DNA of 64,000 nt from DASUPK01 sp035265665 (GTDB lineage: Bacteria; Actinomycetota; Thermoleophilia; Solirubrobacterales; 70-9): contig DATFOK010000105.1 of assembly GCA_035265665.1 (NCBI GenBank), positions 1 through 64,000 on the forward strand, read 5' to 3'. Positions 16,040-24,795 of the stretch are shown piece by piece. The notes under the pieces are model-generated. The model was given only the letters and a program-made list of their open reading frames with translations, searched no databases and was not told where the DNA came from. A program made the translations under genes and the position numbers. Each line of letters starts with the position of its first letter. Positions within the stretch are counted from its first letter, which is position 1.

Positions 16040-17196
16040 CTGGTGCCCTCCACCTTCTCCCAGCCGATCGGGACGGCGCCGGCGCGGAGCCGGTCCCAGA
16101 GCCCGACTGCGATCGAGGCGGTCACGATGACGTAGTAGTAGGCGATCCGGAGGGGCAGGGCGGGGATGAATCGCCCGAGCGCCGCGCCCACCAGTAGGGC
16201 GAGTTGGAGCGCCATCGTGACGACGTAGACCGAGCCCTGCGAGAGCAGCGGGATGTTGACCGCGAAGGCGATCAAATGCAGCCAGGGGGTCAGGTAGCGG
16301 AGCAAGCGGTGCGAATAGATCTCGAGGGCGTAGGCGGGCCCGTAGCCGCGGGGGTCGAGCATCCCCCAGCGCAGCATCACGTCCCAGAGCCCCCACATCA
16401 TCCGGCGCTTGCGACGGAACTCGCCCTCGACCGTGGGCGCCATCTTCTCCTCCGCGACCGCCTCCGGCTCGTAGACCGCGCGCCAGCCGCGCTTGGTGAG
16501 CTCGAAGGGGAAGCCGATGTCCTGGCCGCGGCTCGGGTCGAGCTCGAGGTAGGCCTCCCGGCGGACCGCGTAGATCCCGCCGTTGCCGGCGGTGATGCCG
16601 CCGAGCCGCGTCTCCATCGACCGGACGGACATCTCGTAGCGCCAGTAGAGGCCCTCCTGGTTGCCGCCCTCGCCGCCCTCGAAGCGGACCTGGCCGCACG
16701 CGTAGCCCACGCGCCCGTCGGAGAAGCGGTCCACCAGACGGCGCAGGGCATCCGGGCGCCAGTAGCTGTTCGCGTCCGAGAAAGCGAGGAGGTCGCCTGT
16801 CGCGCTTTGAACCGCCGTGTTTAGGGTGGCGACCTTGCCGCCACGGGGAAGCTCCAGGACCTGATCCGCGCCGGCCGAGCGGGCCAGCTCGGCGGTGCGG
16901 TCGGTGGAGCCGTCGGAAGCCACGATCACCTCGAGCAGCTCATCCGGGTAATCGAGCGCGCGGGCGTTGGCGACCTTGCGCTCGATGACGAGCTCCTCGT
17001 CGTGGGCGGGGACGATCAGGCTGACTCGCGGTAGTTCGTCGCTTGGCCCATCCGTCATCTCACGGGTCGCGCTGTCGCGCGCCCTCGCGTCGCGTTCGCC
17101 GAACACCGCGACGAGAGCCCGCAGCAGGATTGGATAGCCCAGGTGGGCGTAGACGATCAGGCCGACGGCCAGCCAGAAGACGATCTCGAGCGCCAT
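16036..17196 (-). CDS. Family 2 glycosyltransferase, membrane-bound
   Basis: A 386-residue processive-type GT-A glycosyltransferase. An N-terminal helix (residues 1-30) is followed by VSLIVPAHDEE, VIVASDGSTDRT, the DxD-like LLAFSDANSYW, GITAGNGGIYAVRR, DIGFPFEL and RRKRRMMWGLWD, then three or four C-terminal helices. It adds a nucleotide-activated sugar to a lipid-linked glycan or extrudes a polymer. It is upstream of the sugar transferase and overlaps it by 4 nt. Confidence 0.92.
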   Translation of the reverse strand: MALEIVFWLAVGLIVYAHLGYPILLRALVAVFGERDARARDSATREMTDGPSDELPRVSLIVPAHDEELVIERKVANARALDYPDELLEVIVASDGSTDRTAELARSAGADQVLELPRGGKVATLNTAVQSATGDLLAFSDANSYWRPDALRRLVDRFSDGRVGYACGQVRFEGGEGGNQEGLYWRYEMSVRSMETRLGGITAGNGGIYAVRREAYLELDPSRGQDIGFPFELTKRGWRAVYEPEAVAEEKMAPTVEGEFRRKRRMMWGLWDVMLRWGMLDPRGYGPAYALEIYSHRLLRYLTPWLHLIAFAVNIPLLSQGSVYVVTMALQLALLVGAALGRFIPALPLRIAYYYVIVTASIAVGLWDRLRAGAVPIGWEKVEGTR

Positions 17197-17223
17197 TAGC
17201 AGGGGATTATCGGCGGATGGCGG

Positions 17224-18339
17224 TCATCGCCGCTCCCCGAGCAGGTCGCGATAGAGGGCGATCGTTTGATCGCCGATGCGCGGCCACGAGTAGGTCGTGG
17301 CGGCCGCCCGCGTCGCCGCATCGGCCAGGGCGTCCCGAGCGCTTCGGTCGGCGAGCAGCTCGCGAAGCGCGTCGGCCAGGGCGCCGGGGTCCTCGGGCGG
17401 GACCAGCCGGGCCGCACCGTGTTCGGCGACCTCCGGGAAGCCGCCGACGGCGCTCAGCACCAGGGGCCGGCCGAAGGCGAGCGCCGTGTAGAGGACGCCC
17501 GATTGCTCGATGTTCCGGTACGGCAGGACGACCAGGTCAGCGCGTCGCATGAAGGCGGGAACCTCCGGATCGGTGATGAAGCGGTCGACGAAGCGGACGG
17601 TGCCCGGGGCATGGCGGGCCAGCTCCCGGAGCTCGTCCATCGGCATGCGCGGCATACCCACCACCCAAAGCTCTGCGCCCTCGAGTTGCCGGAAGGCCTG
17701 CAGCAGCACGTCGGTCCCCTTGTAGGGGCGCACGAGGCCGAAGGCGAGGATCACCGGGCCCTTGACCTCCCGCAGCTCTGCTGGGAGCGGGACCTCGTCC
17801 TCCTGGTGGGTCAGGTAGTCGAAGGTGCCGTGCGGGATCACGCGCAGCCGCCGTGGCGGGACGCCGAAATCGCCCTCGAGGCGCCTGGCGCCGTGTTCCG
17901 AGTGCACGATCACCGCGTCCATCTCCGCCAGCAGCCGGGTCAGGGTGCGCGCGATGCGGTTCCCCGACTCGGGCAGGCGCCAGTGCATTGTGTAGATCCG
18001 CGGCCGCTTGGGGGCGAGCAGCCGACGGTCCAGGGCCGGGATGGGGAGCCACATGTAGTGGACGAGGTCGGCTGCCTCGGCGACGCGGCGGTAGCGGAGC
18101 ATGTCCGGCAGGTGCTCCGCCGCCCGCAGCAGGCGCCTCCGTCTCGGCCCTACCCCCTCCCGCGAGGAACGCCGGTAGAAGTTCTCCCGGAGCTCATACC
18201 CCCGCTCGAGGGGCACCGGGCCGTAGGAGAAGCGGGAGGTCACAAGCTCGACCTGGGCTCCCGCGCGCGCGAGCGCAGCGGCGAGGGCGTGGTCGTACGG
18301 TGGCGTGTAGGCGGCCGGGTCGACGAGCTGGACGCGCAT
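17224..18339 (-). CDS. Glycosyltransferase, GT4-like
   Basis: A 371-residue GT-B enzyme. The N-terminal domain opens VQLVDPAAYTPPYDHALA; the C-terminal domain has VILAFGLVRPYKGTDVLLQA, LVVLPYRNIEQSGVLYTALA (the E-x7-E-like donor site) and PLVLSAVGGFPEV. It probably transfers a hexose onto the growing repeat unit. It is divergent from the next glycosyltransferase with about 17 bp between starts. Confidence 0.92.
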   Translation of the reverse strand: MRVQLVDPAAYTPPYDHALAAALARAGAQVELVTSRFSYGPVPLERGYELRENFYRRSSREGVGPRRRRLLRAAEHLPDMLRYRRVAEAADLVHYMWLPIPALDRRLLAPKRPRIYTMHWRLPESGNRIARTLTRLLAEMDAVIVHSEHGARRLEGDFGVPPRRLRVIPHGTFDYLTHQEDEVPLPAELREVKGPVILAFGLVRPYKGTDVLLQAFRQLEGAELWVVGMPRMPMDELRELARHAPGTVRFVDRFITDPEVPAFMRRADLVVLPYRNIEQSGVLYTALAFGRPLVLSAVGGFPEVAEHGAARLVPPEDPGALADALRELLADRSARDALADAATRAAATTYSWPRIGDQTIALYRDLLGERR

Positions 18340-18356
18340 GGGCGAGCATTCTCGCC

Positions 18357-19286
18357 GTGCTGCTCTCCTACTGCGTGGTCAACACGAACGGCCGGGAATT
18401 CTTGCTTGCCTGTCTGGACGCGATCGAACGCAACGCGCCTCCAGATCTCGAACACGAGATCCTCGTCCTCGACAACGCCTCCGACGACGGCTCAGCCGAA
18501 GCGGTCCGGTCGATGGATCGCGAGATCAGGCTGATCGCGCTCGAGCGGCGCGCCGGCAAGGCCGCCAACGACAGCCGCCTGATCGAGGAGGCGCGCGGCG
18601 AGTTCTGCCTGCTCCTCAATGAGGACTCCGAGCTTCAGCCCGGAGCCGTTCCGGCGCTGCTGGGTGCGCTGCGCTCCGACCGGCAGGCGGCGATCGCCGG
18701 GGCCCAGCTGCTCTCGCCGGAGGGCCGCCGGGTGCCCTGTGCCTGGCGGCTGCCGAGCGCCGAGACCGCCCTGGCTGGGGCGGCCTTCCTGCATCGCCGG
18801 TTCACTGTGGAGAGCGGCGGCGATGCAACCCGCCCGGTCGGCTGGGTTCAATCGAGCGCGATGCTCGTGAGGCGGGAGGCCGCGCTCGAGGTCGGCGGTT
18901 TCGATCCCGACTTTTTCGTGTATTCGGACGAGACGGACTTCTGCAAGCGCCTCACGGACGCCGGCTGGCGCGTCCTCTACGTGCCCTCGGCGCGAGCGAT
19001 CCACCACGATCAGATGGCCCAAGACGCGGCCGGCGCGGAGCGCCGGATCGTCGAGTACCACCGTGGCAGGGACCGCTACCTGCGCAAGCACCTCGGCCCG
19101 GCTCAGGCGGTGCTACTGCGACCGCTGCTCGCCTTGCCGTACCTGCTGCGAGCCCTCGCCGCCGTCGTCCTGCCTCGCCATTCGCCCCGCCGCTACTGGC
19201 TGCACTCCAGGCAGGCCCTGCTGCCGGGGCGGGGCGAGGGCATCCGGGAGGCGGCCGAGACCTACAACCGGCGCATAGTGTCCTAG
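18357..19286 (+). CDS. Family 2 glycosyltransferase (rhamnosyltransferase-like)
   Basis: About 309 residues. The GT-A signature is VLLSYCVVNTNGREFLLACL, then ILVLDNASDDGSAE, FCLLLNEDSEL as the metal-binding acidic motif, VQSSAMLVRREA, and GGFDPDFFVYSDETDFCKR. This matches the WbbL-type rhamnosyl or galactofuranosyl transferase group. The start is taken as GTG 18357, which gives the usual N-terminus; the frame is open far upstream but overlaps the divergent gene. The next glycosyltransferase starts 3 nt after its stop. Confidence 0.9.
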   Translation: MLLSYCVVNTNGREFLLACLDAIERNAPPDLEHEILVLDNASDDGSAEAVRSMDREIRLIALERRAGKAANDSRLIEEARGEFCLLLNEDSELQPGAVPALLGALRSDRQAAIAGAQLLSPEGRRVPCAWRLPSAETALAGAAFLHRRFTVESGGDATRPVGWVQSSAMLVRREAALEVGGFDPDFFVYSDETDFCKRLTDAGWRVLYVPSARAIHHDQMAQDAAGAERRIVEYHRGRDRYLRKHLGPAQAVLLRPLLALPYLLRALAAVVLPRHSPRRYWLHSRQALLPGRGEGIREAAETYNRRIVS

Positions 19287-19288
19287 CG

Positions 19289-20311
19289 GTGCGAATCCTC
19301 GAAGTCACTCAGATGTGGCCGAGCGAGGAGCATCCCGACCTGGGCAGCTTCCTGGTGCCGCTCACCAGGGAGCTCGAGGCGCTCGGTCAGGAGGTCGAGG
19401 TCGCCTCGATCAGCCGGCGCGGCGGCCCCCCGACCGAGTACGCGACCCTGGTCCGCAAGGCCCGGGCGGCCGCCAAGCAGTTCGGGCCCGACGTCGTCTT
19501 CGCCCACTTTCTCTTTCCCGCCGGTGCCGCCGGAGCGCTCGCCGCGCGTGCCGCGGGCGTCCCGCTGGTGGTGATGGCGCACGGTCAGGACGTGGCCAAC
19601 CTCGGCCGGATTCGCGGCGTCACCCCTGCGACCAGCTGGGTGATCCGCCGCTCCTCCGCGGTGATCGCGAACTCGCGCTGGCTCGCGGCCCGATTGACCG
19701 AGCAGATTCCCGCGGCCGGACCGAAGATCGAGGTCGCCGACCTCGGTGTCGACTTGGACGCCTTCTCGCCGCGCCCGGCCGCCGACGCGCGCCGCGAGCT
19801 CGACTGGGACGGCGAGGGACCGGCCTTCCTCTGCGTCGGCTCGCTGATCGAGCGCAAGAACGTCGTCCGCCTCGCGGAAGCCTTCGCCTCGCTCGGGCGC
19901 GGTCGCCTCGCCTTCGTCGGGGACGGGCCGCTGCGCCCCGCCCTGGAGGGAAGGCCCGGCGTGACCCTGACCGGACGGGTTCCGCAGTCGGAGGTGCCGC
20001 AATGGGTCGCCGCCTGCGACGTGCTCTGCCAGCCGTCGCTGATCGAGCCCTTCGGCCAGGCGACGCTCGAGGCGATGGCGATGGAGCGCAGCGTGGTCGC
20101 CACCATGGTGGGCGGCCCGCCGGAGTACGTCACACCCGAGGCCGGCGTCCTCGTCGAGCCGGAGAACACCGACACCCTGGTGGCCGCCCTGGAGCGGGCG
20201 GCCGCGATGCCCACTCCCAACCCCGCCGCCCGCGAGGCCGCCGCCGAGCACGACGTGAAGCTTCAGGCTGCCCGCATGGCCGGGGTACTGGAACGGGCAA
20301 CAGGTGCCTAG
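19289..20311 (+). CDS. Glycosyltransferase, GT4 family
   Basis: A 340-residue GT-B enzyme opening RILEVTQMWPSEEHPDLGSF and carrying VMAHGQDVANLGR, VGSLIERKNVVRLAEAF and CQPSLIEPFGQATLEAMAM, the E-x7-E donor-binding motif of GT4. It starts at GTG 19289 directly behind the GT2 gene, so the two are co-translated. It overlaps the convergent flippase gene by 4 nt. Confidence 0.93.
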   Translation: MRILEVTQMWPSEEHPDLGSFLVPLTRELEALGQEVEVASISRRGGPPTEYATLVRKARAAAKQFGPDVVFAHFLFPAGAAGALAARAAGVPLVVMAHGQDVANLGRIRGVTPATSWVIRRSSAVIANSRWLAARLTEQIPAAGPKIEVADLGVDLDAFSPRPAADARRELDWDGEGPAFLCVGSLIERKNVVRLAEAFASLGRGRLAFVGDGPLRPALEGRPGVTLTGRVPQSEVPQWVAACDVLCQPSLIEPFGQATLEAMAMERSVVATMVGGPPEYVTPEAGVLVEPENTDTLVAALERAAAMPTPNPAAREAAAEHDVKLQAARMAGVLERATGA

Positions 20312-21909
20312 CGGATCGCGTCCTCGTCGCGCTGCTCTGCCTCGATGGTCTCCCGGGTCAGGCGCGGGCCGCGGCGTCGCGCCTCTGGCTCCGCGGGTTC
20401 TTCTTCAACGGCCTCCTCCTCTTCCGGCTCCGGCGGGGGCGCCTCGCGAAGGGCCCGGAGACGCGCCACGGCCGCCGACGGGCTGAGCAGCTGGCCCGCC
20501 GCCCGGCGCTCCTCCTCGTTCATGAATCCGGTGACCCAGAGCAGGAGCGGATAGGCGAGCCAGAGAGCCGTGCGGCCGGTCAGCCCGCCGAAGCCCGAGG
20601 TCGGCAGCAGCAGCTCTCCCAGCAAGACCAGGGCAGCGGCGAGGCCGACCGCCTGGCCGAGACGCAGCCACTCATACGGCACGGCGAACAGGCGCTGGGT
20701 GAAGGCGTACATCAGCACGAGCACGACCGCGTAGGAGGCGACCAGCGAGACGCCCGCGCCCACGATCCCCATCGAAGGGAGAAGGGCGAGGTTGAGGCCG
20801 ACGTTGACCAGCGTCCCGGCCGCCGTCGCCGGGAAGTTGAACTCGGTGCGTCCCGTGCGGCCGAGGATGATCACGAGCACCAGGTAGAGGGCGTAGAGCG
20901 TCACACCGGTCGAGACCAGGCCGATCGTCTGGTAGGAGTCGAAGAACTCCGGGGCAGCCAGCGCGCGAACTATCCAGCGCGACAGCAGCCACATCCCCGC
21001 GACGACGAAGGCCGTGACCGAGACGAACCACGTGACGATCACGGCGTAGGCCCGACGCGCCTCGTCGTCGTCCTGGATCGAGTAGGCCAGCGGCGGCCAG
21101 GCGAGCTGGAAGCCCTTGACCAGCACGTTGACCGCCTGGGCGAACTTGACGGAGAGGCTGTAGAGGCCCGCGTCGCTCAGCCCGACCAGGCGCACGATCA
21201 GCAGCCGGTCGATGAAGTTGAGCGAGTAGAGCGAGAGCTCGGCCGGCATCGTCGGCAGGCCCCAGCGCAGCATCCGGCGCAGCACCCCGCGCTCGGGAAC
21301 CAGACCGAGGCGGTGCCGCTGGCTGAACACCAGCCCGGCCAGGAAGACGGCGCCCGTGCCGTACTGGCCCCAGAGCAGCCCGCTGGCGCCCCGGTCCTCC
21401 CCCACGACGAGCCAGACGGTGACCGGGATGGTCACCAGGACGTTTGCGACGGTGAAGGCGAAGTAGGCCTTCGCTCGCTCGTCGATCCGGAAGAGCGCGG
21501 TGAGGAACTCGTACATCGTGAAGACCCAGAGGCCGAAGATCGCGATCCGCATCAGCCCGGGGTCCGAGTGATCGAGCAGGAGCTCCGAGAGCGGATCCGC
21601 GAGCGGCATCGCCACCGCCATCCCGATCGTCGTAGTCCAGAGCAGCGATGCGAAGGCTGTCCGCACCACCTCAGTGGGCTGCTCCCCCGCCTGGTAGTAG
21701 AAGCGAAGCAGCGCCTCGATGATCCCCAGCCGGATCACGATGCTCGCCGCGATCACGCCGGTGATCAGCACCTCGGCGGCGCCGTAGTCGGCCGGGGTCA
21801 GGTACCGCGTATAAAGCGGAAGCAGGGCGACCGCGATCAGCTTCGAGACCACGCTCGACGCCGTGTACGCGGCACCCGTCGTCGCCAGCCGGCGGAGGTA
21901 TCCGGTCAT
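20308..21909 (-). CDS. Polysaccharide flippase (Wzx/MurJ-like, MOP superfamily)
   Basis: A 533-residue polytopic protein with about 14 helices. The N-terminal VVSKLIAVALLPLYTRYLTP and the central LNFIDRLLIVRLVGLSDAGL are the usual O-antigen/teichoic-acid exporter signatures. It would flip the undecaprenyl-linked repeat unit outward. The ATG at 21909 matches family N-termini. The C-terminal about 55 residues form an acidic then basic cytoplasmic tail (EPEEEEAVEEEPAEPEA), longer than usual. It lies 4 nt after the polymerase stop. Confidence 0.93.
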   Translation of the reverse strand: MTGYLRRLATTGAAYTASSVVSKLIAVALLPLYTRYLTPADYGAAEVLITGVIAASIVIRLGIIEALLRFYYQAGEQPTEVVRTAFASLLWTTTIGMAVAMPLADPLSELLLDHSDPGLMRIAIFGLWVFTMYEFLTALFRIDERAKAYFAFTVANVLVTIPVTVWLVVGEDRGASGLLWGQYGTGAVFLAGLVFSQRHRLGLVPERGVLRRMLRWGLPTMPAELSLYSLNFIDRLLIVRLVGLSDAGLYSLSVKFAQAVNVLVKGFQLAWPPLAYSIQDDDEARRAYAVIVTWFVSVTAFVVAGMWLLSRWIVRALAAPEFFDSYQTIGLVSTGVTLYALYLVLVIILGRTGRTEFNFPATAAGTLVNVGLNLALLPSMGIVGAGVSLVASYAVVLVLMYAFTQRLFAVPYEWLRLGQAVGLAAALVLLGELLLPTSGFGGLTGRTALWLAYPLLLWVTGFMNEEERRAAGQLLSPSAAVARLRALREAPPPEPEEEEAVEEEPAEPEARRRGPRLTRETIEAEQRDEDAIR

Positions 21910-21913
21910 CGGA

Positions 21914-23467
21914 CTAGGCGACTGTAGGAGCGGGGGCGGATTCCCCCTCGGCGGCGTCGGCGGCACGCCGCGGCCACCCGCCCGCACCCACCTCCGCCGC
22001 GAGCAGGCCGCCGACCGACAGCAACGCCCAGGTGAGCGGGTCGGTCAAGTAGGCGGCATAGCCGATCGTGTGAACCAGCAGCGCGACGAAGGCGGCCGCG
22101 ATCCCGATCCGCGCCGGTGTCACCTCATCCCGATCGCCGTCGCCGATGGGCCGGAAGCGAGCGCCGAACCCCGGGGCCATCGATCGCATGCCGGAGAAGG
22201 CCGTCCAGAGGGCGGCCGCCAGCAGCACGAGGTAGCCGACCACCCCGATCAAGCCCTGCTCGGCCGCCACCGTGATCGGCTCGGTGTGCGAGATGGTCGT
22301 CTCGCCGGGCGGGACGTTCTCCTCGCGGGCGAATTCCTTCGAAAAGGAGGCCGAGCCGTAGCCATAGAGCGGCCGGTTCCGGGCGAGCTCGACCCCTCCA
22401 CTCGCCAGGCTGCTGTGGCCCTCGGTCACGTCACGGGTGGTCTCGTTCGAACCGCCGGCGAGGAAGAGCACCCCGAGCGCGATCGAGGCGACGGCGACCG
22501 GGGTCGCGATCGCCGCCCAGCGGACGCTCCAGCGCAGCCCCGCGAGCACGGCCAGACCGACGAACAGGGCGATGAAGGTGGTCTGGGAGAAGGCGAAGAC
22601 CAGACCGGCGAAGGTGACGGCGAGGGTGCCGATCAGGACGAACGCGACACGCCGGTCCACCGTCCAGAGCAGGGCGGCGCAGGTGAACAGGATGGCTGTC
22701 ATCAGGTAGCGCCCGTAGATGTTCGGGTCCCAGAACAGCGAGTTGACCCGGAAATAGAAGTGGAAGTCGTTGGAGGCTTCGAGCTTGCCGTTCCAGAAGA
22801 TGTGCTCGGTCAGGTACTGGCCGATTCCGATTCCGGCGAGGATCACCGCCTCGGCCAGCACTACGGCGAACGCCAGCCGCAGCAGCCGCCGGTCCCAGGG
22901 CGCCATCGCGAACAGGCAGAAGAGCACGGCGAAGGGGACCAGGAAGAAACCGACGTTGCGCGTCGCGAATGCGACGTCGCCCGAGTAGATCGTCTGCAGG
23001 GCGTAGAGGGAGATCACCAGCACGATCGCCAGGACGAGAGGCCTCGGTAGCGGGCGGAGCCTGTCCCTGCCGCGCGCGGCGTCCACCGCGGTGGCCAGGA
23101 CGCCGGCACCGATCGTCGCGTAGAGCGGAATGAGGAGATTGACGGCCTGCTCGCCGGAGACGTGCAGCCTGATCCGGAATGCCATCGTGGCGAGCATCAG
23201 CAGCGGGAGCAGGCTCGGCCAGCGCAACATCGCCGCGGCGGCGGCGACGACGACCACTACGGCGGCGACGATCGTTCCCGCGAACTCCAGCGGGTGATCC
23301 CGCAACCCTCGGATCTCATCCCAGCCCTGGCCCGCCACGAGCGCGGTCGCGATCGCCATCGCGACCAGCAGTCCGGCGGCACGGAGCCGGGCGTCCGAGA
23401 CCAGGAGCGCGGCCGAGACCGCGCCGGTCGCCGCGATGCAGCCGGCGACCTCGAGGGCCTCGCTCAT
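21914..23467 (-). CDS. O-antigen ligase/polymerase-like protein (Wzy type)
   Basis: A 517-residue multi-helix membrane protein. The long extracytoplasmic loop between helices contains NRPLYGYGSASFSKEF and ISHTEPITVAAEQGLIGVVG, the H-x(n)-E-x(2)-G pattern of the O-antigen ligase domain. It would polymerise repeat units flipped by the neighbouring Wzx. It overlaps the FlgD-Ig-like gene by 4 nt, so the run from capD to wzx is probably one operon. Confidence 0.9.
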   Translation of the reverse strand: MSEALEVAGCIAATGAVSAALLVSDARLRAAGLLVAMAIATALVAGQGWDEIRGLRDHPLEFAGTIVAAVVVVVAAAAAMLRWPSLLPLLMLATMAFRIRLHVSGEQAVNLLIPLYATIGAGVLATAVDAARGRDRLRPLPRPLVLAIVLVISLYALQTIYSGDVAFATRNVGFFLVPFAVLFCLFAMAPWDRRLLRLAFAVVLAEAVILAGIGIGQYLTEHIFWNGKLEASNDFHFYFRVNSLFWDPNIYGRYLMTAILFTCAALLWTVDRRVAFVLIGTLAVTFAGLVFAFSQTTFIALFVGLAVLAGLRWSVRWAAIATPVAVASIALGVLFLAGGSNETTRDVTEGHSSLASGGVELARNRPLYGYGSASFSKEFAREENVPPGETTISHTEPITVAAEQGLIGVVGYLVLLAAALWTAFSGMRSMAPGFGARFRPIGDGDRDEVTPARIGIAAAFVALLVHTIGYAAYLTDPLTWALLSVGGLLAAEVGAGGWPRRAADAAEGESAPAPTVA

Positions 23468-23883
23468 GGCGAGGCTCCCGTCGCGGGGATCGTCACGCGC
23501 TCACCGGAGACGGCGACGCGATCCGCGTCCTGGAGCTCGAGCTGCAGGTGGTAGGTGCCCGGCCCGGCCGGCCGGCCTGCGGTGTCAAGACCGTTCCAGT
23601 CGAAGCAGTGGGCAACGTCACCGCCTTCGAGGGGGTGGGCCGGCGCGAGTACGCGCACGACCTGGTCCGACACATCGACCACCGAGACCTGGACCGTGTC
23701 GTCCCGGGTCAGCCGGAAGCAGGCCCGGTAGCGGTCAGGGCGAGTCTTCCAGTGAATTGAGCTCGCGACCGGGCCGTCATGGCGCAGGTGCTGGGTGATC
23801 ACCATCGCCGCCGCAGTTCCGGCGAGCAGCAGGGCCACCGTCAGCGCGGAGACCAGGGCGACCGGTCGACTGTGCTTGCTCAG
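23464..23883 (-). CDS. Membrane-anchored FlgD Ig-like domain protein, probable CTG start
   Basis: About 139 residues. An N-terminal helix (VALVSALTVALLLAGTAAAM) is followed by a single beta-sandwich: CFRLTRDDTVQVSVVD, CFDWNGLDTAGRPAGPGTY, LELQDADRVAVSG. This is the FlgD Ig-like fold seen in many surface proteins. No ATG, GTG or TTG fits: the only in-frame codon at the right place is CTG 23883-23881, overlapping the TGA of the upstream gene as CTGA. Position in the operon suggests a role in surface polymer assembly. Confidence 0.7.
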   Translation of the reverse strand: MSKHSRPVALVSALTVALLLAGTAAAMVITQHLRHDGPVASSIHWKTRPDRYRACFRLTRDDTVQVSVVDVSDQVVRVLAPAHPLEGGDVAHCFDWNGLDTAGRPAGPGTYHLQLELQDADRVAVSGERVTIPATGASP

Positions 23884-24713
23884 ATTCCCGAGCCGGTCGT
23901 GCTGGCCCCGCCCGCGCCGGCCTTGTCGTCCCCCAGGATCACGGCGACCGGATCCCCCTCCGAGGCGACGCGGATCTCGTTGTCCATCGGCTGCTGCTTC
24001 GGGATGCCGACGATCTGCGAGATCACGCCCGCACACTCCTTCCCCTGCTGTTGCGGGTCGAACATGACCACGCTGGTGGTGAAGGGCGAGTCGGTATTGC
24101 CGACCGGCGTAGTCCTGTAGCCCTGCTGCTTGAGCGGGCCGGCGAAGGTGGCCGCCAGGCCCGGGGTAGGCGTCCCGTTCAGCACCGCGACCCTGGTCTG
24201 CCCGGGCGGGCAGGGGCCCTTGTTCTTGCCGCCGTCGCCCAGCGTGTCCGACTCAGAGTCACCGCCGACGATCCGGCTGACGCCGAACGCGGCGCCCGCG
24301 AGCACGATCACGCCGATCAGGGCGATCGCCGCAATCGCCCTCCAGTCGGAGAGCCACGCGGGCCGCTCGCGGCCGTTCGAGGGGCGGCGGCGGCGCTGCT
24401 CGAAGCGCCTGCGGCGCTCGGCGGCCTGCCGGGCGAGCTCGGCCCTCCTGAACGCTTCGGCCTCGTTCGGCGCGGTGGCGGCTGCGGCTGCGGCGGCCTG
24501 CTCCGGCTCCTTGGCGGCCACCGCCGTCGCGGTCCGCTCGGCCGGCGTGACGGTCTCGCCGTCCTCCGAGCCGGCCTCGACGAGGAAGCTCGCGTTCTCA
24601 CGCAGGCGGCGAATGTCGCGCGCCTGCGCGAAATAGAGCAGGGCGAGCAGGGCCAGCCCCAGGAACGAGGCGAGGCCCGCGACGGCACCAACATCCTTGA
24701 GAAGACTGCTCAT
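23880..24713 (-). CDS. LytR C-terminal domain protein without LCP catalytic domain
   Basis: A 277-residue protein. Helix 1 (about residues 9-29), then an Ala/Arg-rich coiled-coil-like stretch, a second helix (about 128-150), and an extracytoplasmic LytR_C domain with RVAVLNGTPTPGLAATFAG and GYRTTPVGNTDS. LytR_C usually follows the LCP ligase that attaches polymers to peptidoglycan; here the ligase part is absent, so this may be an accessory or wall-binding subunit. The ATG at 24713 matches the first helix. A hairpin repeat lies between it and capD. Confidence 0.85.
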   Translation of the reverse strand: MSSLLKDVGAVAGLASFLGLALLALLYFAQARDIRRLRENASFLVEAGSEDGETVTPAERTATAVAAKEPEQAAAAAAATAPNEAEAFRRAELARQAAERRRRFEQRRRRPSNGRERPAWLSDWRAIAAIALIGVIVLAGAAFGVSRIVGGDSESDTLGDGGKNKGPCPPGQTRVAVLNGTPTPGLAATFAGPLKQQGYRTTPVGNTDSPFTTSVVMFDPQQQGKECAGVISQIVGIPKQQPMDNEIRVASEGDPVAVILGDDKAGAGGASTTGSGI

Positions 24714-24737
24714 GGCCGGGGGAGCGCGGGATGTTAA

Positions 24738-24776
24738 GCGAGGGTGCTCCGAGGCGAAGCCGAGGAGCAACCCGTC
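24738..24776 (+). repeat. Hairpin repeat copy 2
   Basis: GGGTGCTCC pairs with GGAGCAACCC (one bulged A), then a GA/GA internal mismatch and GGC-GAA-GCC. This is the best-formed copy. It lies between capD and the LytR_C gene but is oriented opposite to both, so no downstream gene starts on its strand. Confidence 0.65.
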
Positions 24777-24795
24777 ATATGGCGAAGGGTCCCGC

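Noticed and set aside
19315..21927. An 870-codon open frame on the plus strand
   Set aside because: It runs antisense and out of frame through the GT4 and flippase genes, is extremely Arg/Gly/Asp-rich with no domain, and reflects GC-rich codon bias.
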